Source: Ligustrum vulgare
Taxonomy: Eukaryota > Streptophyta > Magnoliopsida > Lamiales > Oleaceae
Assembly: GCA_963555705.1 (NCBI GenBank)
Contig: OY743180.1
Span: forward strand, 43,742,129 to 43,806,128
Length of the DNA: 64,000 bases
Direction: 5' to 3'
The position numbers were made by a program, and so were the translations under genes. Positions 21,780 through 34,315 of this stretch are shown here, piece by piece; positions within the stretch are counted from its first letter, which is position 1; every line of letters begins with the position of its first letter. Below the pieces are notes generated by a model. It ran no database searches. It was not told the DNA's origin and saw nothing but the letters and a program-made list of their open reading frames with translations.

Positions 21780-23780
21780 CATTTAGTGGAGAGTCAGTGC
21801 ATTTCTAGATTGTCGAAATTACCGATAAAACACACCCAAACTAGAGTGGAAAAAGAAAGGAGTAATTTGAGAACACCCTCTAGAATTGTATCCCGGGTGA
21901 GGAAAGAAAAATAATTATTGGGGGATGAATGTCACGAGTGGGAAAGAAAAAGAATTGACCACTAATGGTGGGTTGTTTTGACTTGAAACATCTTTACTCA
22001 TCAATATTCTCGAAACTTACTTGACAATTGAAAGTGACTATGAACACACACAACGATCAAACATCGGATAAGCTAAACTTCTTTTTTGTAGTATTGTTTG
22101 GAATCATACTTTTGAATTGATTATACAATTTTGCACTCATGAGTAATTTGCGAGTTATCTAACATTGTTGATCTATATTTCACGTTATTTGATTGTGCTA
22201 GTAGATAATTTTGCTCGAGACGTCTAAAGCTCAAGTTTGGGGGTGTGATAAGTGTGCATTTTACACACTTATTGTGCTTTTATATAGACAATTTAATTGA
22301 CAAATTGAGCAAATATTTACTTTTGTATTGTCCAAGGACCTAATTGAAAGAAATCAAAAGTTTGGGGACTGAATTGCAACATCTCCGAAAGATGGAGTAC
22401 CTACCTTGCAAATATTTCAGGGGCATATTTGTAATAAAAGTTATAATTCGAGGATTAAATTGAAGAGGACCAGAAGTTGGAGGACCCAATTGTAAAATCA
22501 TGGAAAGACGGAGTTGTAGCTTAACAACGCAATTGCGCGGTTCCAGCAGGTAGAGATCGCGAGAGAGGCCAAAAATCCAATCCGAGACTTACAAGGCCAA
22601 CCACGCGATCGCGTGATCGCGAGGCAGTCAACCACGCGATCGCGTGGTCAAAAAATTGGACGATAATCTGGGCCGACTCGGTTCGGCCCATATGTTGTTT
22701 TTCGCGGATCTACGCGAAAAGAGGTATTTTTTGGGCATTTTGAGTAGGGTTTGGGATACTTTTCATTTTTTCAACCTCACAAACCCTAGTCCCCTTCCAT
22801 TTTTCTCCCTTTTTTTTCCTTCTTTTCTTTTCTTTTTCTCTTCTTTGTTTTGATTTAGTTTTTAGTTTTGTTTTGTTTCTAAGTTACTAGCACCATTTGG
22901 ATCAAAGAAGCAAGAAGTAAGTGGAAATACAAAGCATTGTTGAAAGATTCTTGGAGCAAAAATTAAGGGAAGTGTTGTATTTCATTTTTCTTGTATTTTT
23001 ATCCTTAATTTTTATATTTTGTTATGTATTTTCATAAACCTTATCTTTTGTGGAATATTTATATAATGGGCTAGTTATTTTATGTTGGGATGATTGATGT
23101 AGCTTAACTTAGTCTAAGTAATTTTAATGTTTGTTTATTAATTTTGAGCTTATTTCATGTGTGTGTTTGTTATTGAGATAATTCCATGTGTTTGATTGAT
23201 CACAAAATATATGCTTTGTGAAGTGTATGATAATCGAGAGATATTATGCATTTTAGACCAAATAACAAATGCTCTAGGTTCTTGTTAAGGATAAAGATAT
23301 ACCTTAAACCCTAAATGATTTATTGAGCTATTTTCACAAAGAGTTAATGCAATTAATTGGGCTTTAATCGACATAGAGATATAGTAGGTTAGACCAATTG
23401 ATTAGGGTTAATTTTACTCGAGAGAGGTAATGAGCTAAGCTTGGAAAATCTGGTCTGACATTGTAAATGAGTAATTTATTAATTTGCATGTGTTGAGAAA
23501 TTACTTAAGCGAGAGTTAAGTGAAATCATAAATCCCAACTATTTTATCTTTCATTTTCCTTATTTTAATTTGGTTTAAAATTAGTTTCTTTAATTTAGAA
23601 TTTATAAAAATCTATCTTTTAATTGTGTGTTTCTCTTTGTTATAATTAAATTAGTTAAAGTTATATAATTTAGAGTATACATTCATCGTGGGATCGACAA
23701 TCCGGACTCGAAAAGTTCACTTTATTACTTTTACGCGACCCGTGCGCTTGTGGTATACTATTTTGAGCGAACAGTTAACA
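21780..23780 (+). mobile_element. Ty3/Gypsy 3' end with LTR (22244-23780)
   Basis: A polypurine tract AAGTTTGGGGG (22233-22243) is followed by TGTGATAAGTGTGC, a typical Gypsy 3' LTR start. The LTR runs about 1.54 kb to ...GTTAACA at 23780 (TGT...ACA ends). 21780-22243 looks like the last internal segment. No second LTR or coding domains are present, so the 5' part is lost. The LTR contains CpG-rich palindromes around 22526-22650 and a TATA-like and poly(A)-like region near 22980-23060. Confidence 0.72.
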
Positions 23781-24067
23781 TAGGGCTAAGAGAATTGCTT
23801 GTGCTCTAACTCACAAAGTCTGCTTGAGGTAATGTGGAATAGAATAGGAAAAAATAGACTTCCACAAATGTTATCTTTGAGCAAATGAAGAATAATAACA
23901 GGGGCATCGAGAATTTTAATTTATTTCTACTTTGAAAATTTATTGACATTTTTAATCATTAATCAAGGCAAATTGTGTGTTAAAACTTTTTTTCTATTTT
24001 AAAATAATATCTATAGTAAAATCATTTATATTGTTCTTCCGTGCAACGCACAAGTGTGATACTAGTT

Positions 24068-24650
24068 TCTATATTAAAGCACAATAGCCGTCAAACAATT
24101 TTCCAGCCCATTTTTTGGGAACATTTTTTTAAAAATTATTTTCTCTTTTCCAAAATGTAATTATTGTGGATCATTAAATGTTCATTAAATTTGCAAAGAT
24201 TTTCAAAATTGTATGATTTCATTGAATGTGAATGATGTGCATATTTATTTTACCTCTAAATAACATTTAATTAAAATAAAATAAAATAAATTAAAAATAT
24301 AAATAACTAAATAAGGATATAATTACAAATTCATTATATTCTAATCTATCTGTATTTTCTATATTAATGCACAATAGCCGTCAAACCATTTTCCCGCCCA
24401 TTTTAGCTTACTGTTTTTGGAAGCATTTTTTTTTTTTAATTATTTTCTCCTTTCCAAAATGTAATTGTTGTGGCTCATCAGATGTTCATTGAATTTGCAA
24501 AGATTTTCAAAATTGTATGACTTCATTGAATGATGTGCATATTTATTTTACCTCTAAATAACATTTAATTAAATTAAATATATAAATAACTAAATAAGGA
24601 TATAATTACAAGTTCATTATATTCTAATATCTTTTAAATTATCAACTCTC
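24068..24650 (+). repeat. 290-bp tandem duplication of the Helitron head
   Basis: Two copies (24068-24357 and 24358-24650) start with TCTATATTAAAGCAC and TCTATATTAATGCAC. They share CACAATAGCCGTCAAAC, CCAAAATGTAATT, GCAAAGATTTTCAAAATTG and AAATAAGGATATAATTACAA, with a constant offset of 290 bp. Confidence 0.85.
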
Positions 24651-25067
24651 CCAAATACATTATAATCTTTTTTAAAATTTGTAATTAAAAATTAAGAAAA
24701 AACGTAAGTCAAATAAAATGTGAGACTAATATGAAATTTGACACGCAACATGTGGAATTATTGAAATTGTAAAAATGAATATATTAAATAAAAAACGACA
24801 ATAATAAAGAATGTGATTAGAACAAATTAATAAATAATAAGACAAGTTCAATTTTTAACAAGCCATAATGAACATTTGTGTATTCGAATATGAGCATGGG
24901 CACAAAGTAATTATTATTATTATTACATAAAAAAAATTATTTTAAATCGCTACAGTAATTATAGATGTTATAATTTTACATACATAATCTTACTTCACCT
25001 ACTAAATGACGATAAAAAACTAAATTAAATTAAACACATGTAGAGACATTTTCTGAGAATTTAATTA

Positions 25068-25200
25068 ATTTATTTATGAAAGAAACTGGAAATTTATTTG
25101 TTCAAATTTGGATTGAATGTGTGCCATTTTAAGGAAATTTAATTGACTGCCCAACTTTATATAAGACAAGTTGCCGTAATTATTTTAATTGGGCCCATAT
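25068..25200. repeat. 133-bp direct repeat, copy A
   Basis: TATGAAAGAAACTGGAAATT...GACAAGTTGCCGTAATTATTTTAATTGGGCCCAT; recurs at 29184-29316 with few changes, displaced by about 4,116 bp. Confidence 0.85.
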
Positions 25201-26432
25201 ATTTAATTAATTTAAGTGGAAATTACACCACACCCCTATTATTTAATAAATATTCAAAAAATACATGTCAACCTTTTTTTTAACTAGAAATACTTTATTT
25301 TTATAGTAAAAAGGAAAATTGAAGAATTACATCTCTCTTTCAGCATTATCAATATGGTATCAAATTTCACTCCACTGAACATGCCATGTTCCATCCAAAA
25401 TCACGCTCAAAATCCCTAAATCGTAGTCTATTCATATTCATTCCAGATTTATTCATATTAATTCCAGATCCCCTCTCACAAGAATGCTCAGAAAATTCCA
25501 AATCATATATCAAATTTCAAGCACCGGATTAATCATGAACAAGGAAGCGACCAAATTAATTGTCAAGATGACAGGGGACTAGTGCAAATTGTGCAGCCTA
25601 TAAAACATAAAATGTGTTTCACGTAGCACAAGTAATAAGTTCATTTCTATTTACATGTATTTTCAACCTCGATTCTTGCCTTCTTGGTATGAATTGAGTT
25701 CTTTTAGCTTTAATTCTGTTAATGACTTATATTATTGTCTAAAGAATCTCATTAATCAAAGTTGCAAGGAATTATGTTTTCACTTCTTGGATGCTCTTTT
25801 CTTTTTCGAAAAATTATTTCATATTTTGGTAGAAATAATTTTACAATCTTGCTTTCTATCCAAATATATCCTTTACAAGGTGGATTATGTCAATTGGAAA
25901 TTCTGTTCTTGGATGGCTACAAACACTAATGGCTTTACAAGATCACTAATTGTTCAACAATGCAACTTTATCTTCCTTAATTCAAGTGAAAGGAAAATTT
26001 TCATCTTGGTTAGTAAGGAAAATTTTTATCTTCTTATTTGATTATGGGCGCTATGTTTTCGTGGTGGAAATGAATGAAACCAATGGAGAAAAATAATAGA
26101 AATGTGCTGAGAGGAGTATAGGAAGACTCGTGTTCAAAGAAAAAACTAAGTTCATCCGTATGAATCACAAGTGAATGCTTTTTTTTCCCTAAACTTTTAC
26201 CATTTTCTTACATTAAATGATATGTGCTATTACTTGATTTCTATTGTACGGAAAGGGTAATATGTAATACAAGATGTCACAATTTTCTCATCAGTTACAT
26301 TACAAGATATTCTGATTTTTACGTGTTCCATCCTTATATCCATCCATTCTGGTATTATTATTCTAAAAAATTGGTGCAGTAACTATTGCAAAGTGTACAT
26401 GATAAAGCTTGCAGAATACCTCATCCACTTAA

Positions 26433-26627
26433 GTTTCAAGAAATGCAGAACGAATTGATGTCCCTACAACTAGGATTCATTTTGTTTCCCAGTTATACAA
26501 GAATGAAAATGCAAAGTGCAATAAAGATTATGACGAAGATTATGACCTCGTTTCTGGAAGTGTTAGGAATGCGTGGAATGACGTTGAGAAGTTTCACTTT
26601 AGTAATTTTGTTTTTGATTGTCTTTAG
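26433..26627 (+). pseudogene. Exon-like fragment, unidentified, in Helitron 2
   Basis: A 64-codon frame lies between TAA and TAG with protein-like composition, including RNAERIDVPTTRIHFVSQLY and DYDEDYDLVSGSVRNAWNDV. No family recognised. It may be a captured exon; another overlapping frame (26386-26688) is longer but less protein-like. Confidence 0.3.
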
Positions 26628-27659
26628 GTCATTATACATTAGGTCTTTGTCTTTAGGCTTATCAGGTTATAACTTATTTCTCAGTTGAAAATGATGTACA
26701 CGCAACAAAGACCATTATCTTGTAATGCCTTTAGATGACGAATTGTTGTCATTCAATGCTTGCTGGAAATATTTCATGTTTGAATACCAGTTGTACCGTT
26801 TTCGTGTCCAAATATGATGTTTGTTCGTATTCACTCATCCATATTAAGAAATCATTTTTTATGAGTGATACTTTGAGCTTCTGACTTGCAATGGTCATGG
26901 TAAGGTTTATTATTTTTTCAATGCTAGTGTCACCTATCCTCCATGTTGCTATATTAGAATCACATTTAATTCGATCCCCTATAGGCCTTGTGGCCTTGAC
27001 ATTACTCAGGTGTGTGCTCAGAACAATTTGATTACATTATGCAATTTGTACACCGTATGCCTTTCACTTAGATAAAAGTGAAACGTAACATATTCACAAA
27101 TAAAAACCCATAAATATTTTTGTAATCAAATACACTAACCAAAAGGCGAGGTCCAGAAAACCAGATTTAAGGGCATGTCAGTAACTGTGTGTAGATCATG
27201 ACTTTTTTATATTTTATGCACCTCGTGAAGAATGTTGATTTGCAGCATGATGTCTACCAAACATAGTTATTTTCAATGCATAATATAGTTTCATTAACCC
27301 CTATCTATCTAAATCAAAGACCCCACACAGTAAGCTCCATATCCATAACTCATAGATGCGATACAATAGACTTCTCAATTTTGAGATTGTAGCAAACTTG
27401 GCATCATAGGAATAAGCAGGCATAACTCATTGATCCTGTTTGGAATTTAAAGGCAAATCAATTGAAAATGAAATTCAGGCAGTTTATTATGGTAAACTCA
27501 ATGTTAACAATTCATCAATGTATTCCAAAGTGCTACATTTATAAAATAAACTCATCAACCGTTTTATTAACAAGCCAAAGAGCAAAACTAAATAATTTCA
27601 ATCACTGTTGATATGTTTGAGCGTAAGAAACAATTGTGTGAAATTTCATTTTATACACA

Positions 27660-27780
27660 ATATACTGCAGCTAAAAACATTCAATCAATTTAATATAGAA
27701 TCCATCACATAACCGCTAATATACCGCAGCTGAAAATATTCAATCAATTTAATATAGAATCCATCACCTAACCACTACGA
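27660..27780. repeat. 59-bp tandem duplication
   Basis: ATACTGCAGCTAAAAACATTCAATCAATTTAATATAGAATCCATCAC is followed by a second copy beginning ATACCGCAGCTGAAAATATT, offset 59 bp. Confidence 0.85.
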
Positions 27781-29183
27781 CTATTCTGAAACGTAAATGT
27801 CATCAAAGAAACATGAATTCGATCAAACCAATTACAATTTCACCAATCCAACTATGCAGTCTTCTCTTCCTCATCTCCTTCATAGGCATTGAATTTGGCA
27901 TCTTCCCTATTGTGCTCGTAATTGCAATGCTTCCTCACCTCATTACTTTACAATGCTCTCCCCTAGATCAGAACCTTTTTTTTTTTTTTGCTTTAGGCCA
28001 TCCATCCTAGCTGCTTTTTGGAGTTGGAGGAAGGACCTCCTGTAGTTATATTTCATCTGGTAACGCCCAATTAGAACAATTTCCAAGTGGGATCACATTT
28101 CCCTTGTATGATACTTTTAACGATAATCATATGTTTCTTTGATTTTCTGTAACGAACCTGTTATTTCAATTGCAGGTAACAAACAACTAAACCCACCTTC
28201 ATTTTATTCAAAATTAACATTTAAAAAAAATGTTAATTCACTAACTTCGTAAATGAAAAAATAATATGGTATCATCAATACCTTGAAGGGATGGGATTGT
28301 CGATGTTTACAATGAAGAAAGTTCCTCTAATCATGTTAGATATTTAGCACAATCACCCGTTTATCAACTCTTAATTTTTGTATATATCGTATCCGTGAGA
28401 TCCACATATTTGCATCTAGTTGGAACCAAAAGTCCAAATGTATCGGTATCGCGTGTTATGAATCATTAATAGATTCTATAACTACTTGTAAACAAATAAA
28501 AACATTTTATGGATGTGTACTATCCCACAATACCATGTTATATTCCATTTCCACATTATCACACAATTTTGAAGAAATATACAAAGCTCTTATATATAAT
28601 TATATATATATCATCAACATATAGGGATGGGTAATCGCCTACATAAAAATTTTCAAAACAAATGATTCACGTTTACATATTTTGGATACTCATATAGCAA
28701 CATCAGATATAATACAAGATAAAATTTTATTCCAGGCTACATGTTCTTCCATGACTAATTGAAAATTTTATAATGCCCCCAACCCAATTTTCATAACCTT
28801 GATCTACAGAATTACGAGTTGTAAAAGTAAATTATGATACACAAATTTACCTTCCAACATAAATGATTGAATTTTGCAAAGCAGAGAATTGTAATTTTCT
28901 TTTGTTTCAGACGATGATCAACATAAGGAAAGCCAACATCTTCACTTTCTTGTCGCCACACAATAAATTTTGAATTTGAATCTGCATCTCTTGCAATTAA
29001 AATTATTGAGTGGCATGATGCAAGGAGTTTTAATCTCCGTTACAAAACAATTAAAGGAAAGTTTGGGAAACATTATTTTCGACGATTTTTCACCTCTTTG
29101 TAGTACTTTTTATATTTTTAACGTGACCAGAGTATAATATGAAATGTTATTTTCTAAGTGGGTATATGTAAATTTCTCCCTTA

Positions 29184-29316
29184 ATTTAATTATGAAAGAA
29201 ACTGGAATTTTATTTGTTCAAATTTGGATTGAATGTGTGCCATTTTAAGGAAATTTTAATTGAATGCCCAACTTTAAATAAGACAAGTTGCCGTAATTAT
29301 TTTAATTGGGCCCATA
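29184..29316. repeat. 133-bp direct repeat, copy B
   Basis: Second copy of 25068-25200, same orientation, ending in AATTGGGCCCAT. Confidence 0.85.
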
Positions 29317-30565
29317 ATTTATTATAAAAAAAATGTACTAGAAATTTCATTTATACATCAAAATCAAAATGGAATAAGAAGATCAGTTGTCGTAAGTCGT
29401 GACCCTTTGTTTTTCCATAATCATCTGTTGAAAAATAATAAATTCTGCACATTCACCCTTCTTGGTCACATATCCCAACAACGTGCAGCATGCAATGGTA
29501 ACTGAAAAGGTACACTTTGCATTTACTAATAATAAAGATTCATTGATACAACTAATCCCTCCCCTGCTCAAAATTGGAAAACTGTTTACTTCATTGCACA
29601 TACACACTTATGAAGCTCTCGTTTTTTCTCCCTCATAAAGTCCATTTTTTCTCAGTAGAGTTTATGCTTGTGTTTTAAACTCTCTTGAAGTTGCCAATTC
29701 TTCAAACCATCATAGGTTTAGATTTCAGTTTATATACATTGTTACACTCCGGCCTATTATTTCAGCGATACTAATTTACCATTTTTGTTTCTGTATCAAC
29801 AATATTGAAGGTATACTGTACACGTGTTTGAGATAACAAAGTCGATAATTATACCTAACAAGTGGTCCAGACATCATGATTCCATGGAAGGTAATGTAGT
29901 CGTCATTTTTACCGTTAATTCCATTTTTCGTCATTTCTTATAAATCTGTTTAACCTCTGCTTTTTTTTTTATGTGATTTTTTATACAAAATGAGGAACAG
30001 CTGTACAAACACAGAATGCATGAAGTTAAATGCCACAACATAATTTAGAAGCATATTCAAGGATCACGGTTCATTAAGAACACAATCAACAGTTCATTAA
30101 CAATTTTCTCAGGATTTATTAACTTCTTAGATAAATATATCGCGTTATTATATATTTATTTCTTACATTATCATTATTGTTGAGTTTATTTACACATATA
30201 TGAAGAATAACTTTGACGCATTGTTTTGCTGCTGAATCCAATTCATATTCGTGCTTAATATTCTTATACTAATTTCAAATCCGATTAAAGAGTCGTATGC
30301 TCGTAAATAAGCATTAGCTTCAAGTGGGTTCAGGATTTTTTTTTTGGATATAACACTATATCACAAACGATATCTAGAGTGAACCGAATTTCACAACAGA
30401 CATTGATTAATCGTTAAATTGCACGATATTATAATACAACATGATGTTTATGGTTACAAATTTCTATAATTAGGATATATATAAATGTAACAAATATTAT
30501 TCAATAGTTCAAGTAATTAGATTTGAAACGGTCAAATTCGTGCATCGCACGGGTGATATACTAGT

Positions 30566-31970
30566 ACATATATAATAATAGGATAATTGTCACCATTTTA
30601 CACACATAGTTTCCCGTCCATTTTCACTTGCCAATTTAGGAAATTTCTTATTTTTATCAATTTACTTTAATACATGAATTAGGAAAGTCCAGTTAATGCA
30701 TGTAGTAAATGATTTATGGATTTGTGCAAAAAAAATATCTATAAAAAGTCAAATTATAGAATTTTTTTTTTCTTTTTATAATTATTGGATTATTTTGCAG
30801 TCGAACGAAGTTTAATACAAGAATGAGAGCAAACTCTAAACATATCATTCGTAAATCGTCTTAAATACTAAATGTAAAAATTTTACTCATATTTTTATAC
30901 TTTTTTCAATATCCAATCTTTTTAATTTATCTTATTTAAGTCCTAAAATGATACCTATCATTTCTTACCTAAATTCAATTTGACCTAAATGATTAATTTT
31001 GATTTTTTTTCTTATCAAATTGATAGAAATAATAGATTTCGATCTTTCTAAATAAACTCATTCATTCAATTTGTAAAATAGAAGGTATTAGCGAAATCAT
31101 TCGATTTAAAAATAGAATATGATCAACATGTTTATTTAACATGTACAAAAATAGTATGTGCAATTGTGGAAAATGAGTTTTAAAGAATGTGTGATTGAGA
31201 ATAAATATTGAAAAAAAAAATTTATTTTTGAAGAATTAATTTTATACGAATAAGTGATGAAGTCTTATATCTTGTGAGTTAAACCCCCATTTATAAGTTG
31301 AGATGTATTGATGATTTTTTGTATATAACGTTAATATTAGTAATATTCATTCAATAAAATTTAATTAAAATTTGTATTTCATATTATTTAATTGTTAATC
31401 ATTTAAATATAGGACTGCGTATAAATTTGTCAAGTGTAAGTTTAACAAATTGTAATATTTAATTTAAGTTTGATCAATTTTTTATTTTTCAAAATGTTAG
31501 GTAAATTTTTGTCGTAATGTATTTGTTTTTTTACACGTAATGAAATGAAATATGTGTTTAATATATTTAAATATCAATTATTGCATTAAGATAGTGAGTA
31601 CAAATTCTTATAGTGCTATACGGTGAGTCGATAAATTAATTTTGTAAATGTCTATTAGTCTCTTTATTTCATTTTACGATTTGAAAATTATAAACATTTT
31701 AACTTTTAGAAATCAAATAACCGTAAGCTTGACTTCAGTCATCAAATTGAAGTTGTAATGTACAAAATAAGTCACATGTCCATAACTTACTTCGCCTTAA
31801 TAGACTAAGAAAACAATAGAATGAACAATTAGCTGTTAAAAAAATATACAAGTCAGAATTTTTTGTTTTACTTTTCTGGGTATTTTTCATTATATATGAA
31901 TATACAATTTATGCCGGGCATTGTATTATTACAATTTATATTCAATAAATAATTGTCAATTATATTTTTT

Positions 31971-32012
<42 letters not shown>

Positions 32013-32342
32013 GAAGTTTAAGCTTTTAATAAAATATATGTACATTAAAAATTAAACTTAATAACAAATTAAAATACATAAAAAAGAAAATTGGTGATAA
32101 ATACAAATAAAATTAAAACAAATTTATTACAAAAAATTTAATTAAGCGTCAAATTTTAAGACGATTATATATTTTTTTTCATATGCTGATTAGTGGTCTT
32201 TTCTAAAATTTCGAATTCGATAATATTTTGTAATAAATTATTATTTGTGCTATATTTTTTAATTGATATGATTGTATAATCAACAGATTTGCATGAATTA
32301 AAAAAAATGTCTTGAGCATCGTGTGTGAGTGTGTGCGCGATC

Positions 32343-32382
<40 letters not shown>

Positions 32383-32724
32383 AAGTTTTATAAAATAATA
32401 TATATGTAATCAATACATTAAAAATTAAACTTAATAAAAAATTAAAATACATTAAAAAATAAATTGGTGGTGAATACAAATAAAATTAAAATAAATTTAA
32501 TACAAAAAATTAATTAAGTACCAAATTTTAATACGTGTGGTATTCTTTTTTCTTATTTTGATTAGTGTTGTCTTTTTTAAAATTTCGATTTCAATAATAT
32601 ATTGTAATAAAATATTATTTATACTATATTTTTTTATTTGATATGATTATATAATCAACATTTTCATGAATTCTAATCATAATTATGGATAGAAATTATG
32701 TTCATCGCACAGGTGTGATAATAG
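30566..32724 (+). mobile_element. Helitron-like element 3, with duplicated 3' region
   Basis: Starts one base after the CTAG of element 2 with a head similar to that at 15.5 kb (GTCACCATTTTACACACATAGTTTCCCGTCCATTTTC). It ends in a worn tail TTCATCGCACAGGTGTGATAATAG. The last part is present twice: 32007-32340 and about 32381-32724, offset near 373 bp. Microsatellites (TG)n at 31976-32006 and (AT)n at 32345-32380 occupy the junctions. No coding capacity. Confidence 0.5.
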
Positions 32725-33187
32725 TAATAATTTTATAATAATGCTTAGTATTTTGCCGCATTAAATAGGTTCAAATTTGGTCATTTTTGTGCAGGACTTC
32801 GTTTTAGGTTTTATGTTTTTCCCAATAATAATTTTATATTTGACCTAATTACTTTCTAGTTAATATTTATTTATACGTGTCAAATGGTAAAATATTCGAA
32901 TAATAATATGATAGAGCGTTGTAAGAATTTTTTTGGAGATTATTTAAAAGTAAAATAATTTTTATTTTAAAGAGTTAAATTTTAAAATTAGATTGCAATA
33001 AACTCTCTATTTTAATTTTAAGTTTTTAAAAATATAGACGTGCCAAAGTCATTTTTATATTATCAAGAATGTGATTGGTAATTGCAAGTTTTAATGTTGT
33101 ACTATTTAAATTATTAATATTATATAGAATATTTTGAACTAGATTTGGAGTCCGAATTTGTTCACCCTCTAAACATAACCCTCGTTA
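32725..33187. other. AT-rich spacer, no gene seen
   Basis: Very AT-rich sequence between the Helitron tail and the PIF/Harbinger element. Nothing recognisable. Confidence 0.4.
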
Positions 33188-33568
33188 GGGCATCTTCAAC
33201 TAATTTACTCTATTTTGAAGTAAATTTGCACTAAAATAGTATAATTTTGCACTATTCAGCAAAGTTTTAAAAAAAATCAGAACTCTAAATCTTACATCAA
33301 ATGAACTGTAAACTATATATTTTCTTATTATTTTCAATTCTCAACTATTATATTAATTCAAAAATTATTTAATTATATATTTTACTACCACTTAAATTTT
33401 ATAAATTTATAATTTAAAATAATTATAAAAAATATTACGTTTATTAAAAAAAGACATTAATTAATCTTAATATCACAATTAACAAGATGAACCATACTAC
33501 ATAAAGACGTTACATAAAACATGAAAACATTTGCACAATATAAATAGAAAACAACTAAATATTGTATA

Positions 33569-33790
33569 CTAATTCTCAAAATTAGAATATTTATCCCACA
33601 AATTATCAATTAATGCATTTCGAAGTGTAATGTGAGATTCTTTATCTTTAATTCGTCTATGTCGAGTAAGAAATTCTTGAAATCAAACATTTTCATCTAC
33701 GACCATCTCAACTTTAGGAGTGAGTGCTTCATGAAAAAATGAGATATGTGTGTGAACATCACGTTCATCCTCGATAATCATGTTGCTCAT
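33569..33790 (-). pseudogene. PIF/Harbinger transposase, C-terminal fragment
   Basis: The 73 codons include NMIIEDERD, a hallmark of the end of the plant PIF nuclease domain, and further on EFLTRHRRIKDKESH, TLRNALIDNLWDKYS and a TAG. An in-frame TGA interrupts it about 36 codons in. An intact PIF transposase is about 400 residues and would supply the DDE catalytic core, which is absent here; the sequence upstream of NMIIEDERD is unrelated, marking a deletion breakpoint. Confidence 0.82.
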
Positions 33791-33944
33791 AATAATGAAG
33801 TAGAAGATGAAGATGGAGTAGAAGATGAATAGTTGAGGGACGTCCAACATTGAGATTCATTTTTTTTTCAAATCAAATTGATGAATTCGTTTTAGCACAA
33901 CCAACACTCTTTTATAGTTGTCCATTTGAGATATCTTCACATAT

Positions 33945-34215
33945 TATCTTGTCTACTTTGAGATGTGAAAACTCAACCGTTGGACAAATTTCATTTACTG
34001 GAGCCGTTTGATTGATATCTTGAAATCTGGTTTGAGATATCACATCGTAATCTAAGATATCAAATCTCAACCGTTGGATAGATTTCATTTGCTGGAGTCA
34101 TTGGATTGATATCTCGAACTCTTATCATATCCAATTTGAGATATTACATCTTAACCATTAGATAAATATCATCACATCAGAACCATTGGATTGATATCTT
34201 GAAATCTTATCAATA
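33945..34215. repeat. Degenerate 83-95-bp tandem repeats in the PIF element
   Basis: CTCAACCGTTGGA...TTTCATTTRCTGGAG...TTGATATCTTGAAATC recurs about three times, at roughly 33972, 34067 and 34150. It lies between the divergent transposase and ORF1 remnants, where the promoter region should be. Confidence 0.7.
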
Positions 34216-34315
34216 AAGCATATTTTTACTATAAATAGAGTGTGAAGTTTAACATTTCATCTCACAAGCACCTTCTTGCAAATCCAACTATCCTACTCTC
34301 GAAACTTTTTCAAAA

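Larger units (their letters stand above)
15591..24065 (+). mobile_element. Helitron-like element 1, with captured gene fragments
   Basis: The 5' end TCTATATTAAAGCAC...CCCGCCCATTT matches the heads at 24068 and 24358. The 3' end has a short hairpin (GTGCAACGCAC) and then CTAG at 24062-24065 followed by T, as expected for plant Helitrons. It is about 8.5 kb, contains no rolling-circle helicase frame, and so is non-autonomous. It carries fragments of at least four recognisable host genes and several exon-like pieces. Nested inside are a hAT element and a Gypsy LTR. The exact 5' base is uncertain because the usual preceding A is not obvious. Confidence 0.6.
24068..30564 (+). mobile_element. Helitron-like element 2
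   Basis: The head TCTATATTAAAGCACAATAGCC starts two bases after the CTAG of element 1. The tail is a clear Helitron end: stem CGTGC/GCACG around ATC at 30539-30551, then ATATACTAG at 30556-30564 followed by T. The 6.5 kb between is AT-rich; no helicase or RPA frame is seen. It holds one exon-like piece (26433-26627), a short tandem repeat (27660-27780), and two copies of a 133-bp sequence. From 28011 to 30500 I see nothing else. Confidence 0.6.

Noticed and set aside
25655..26041. 128-codon frame in Helitron 2
   Set aside because: Rich in F, L, I, C and N as expected from chance in AT-rich DNA; no domain recognised.
15591..32724. Autonomous Helitron with Rep/helicase
   Set aside because: No frame with rolling-circle replicase or PIF1-type helicase motifs was seen in any of the three elements.
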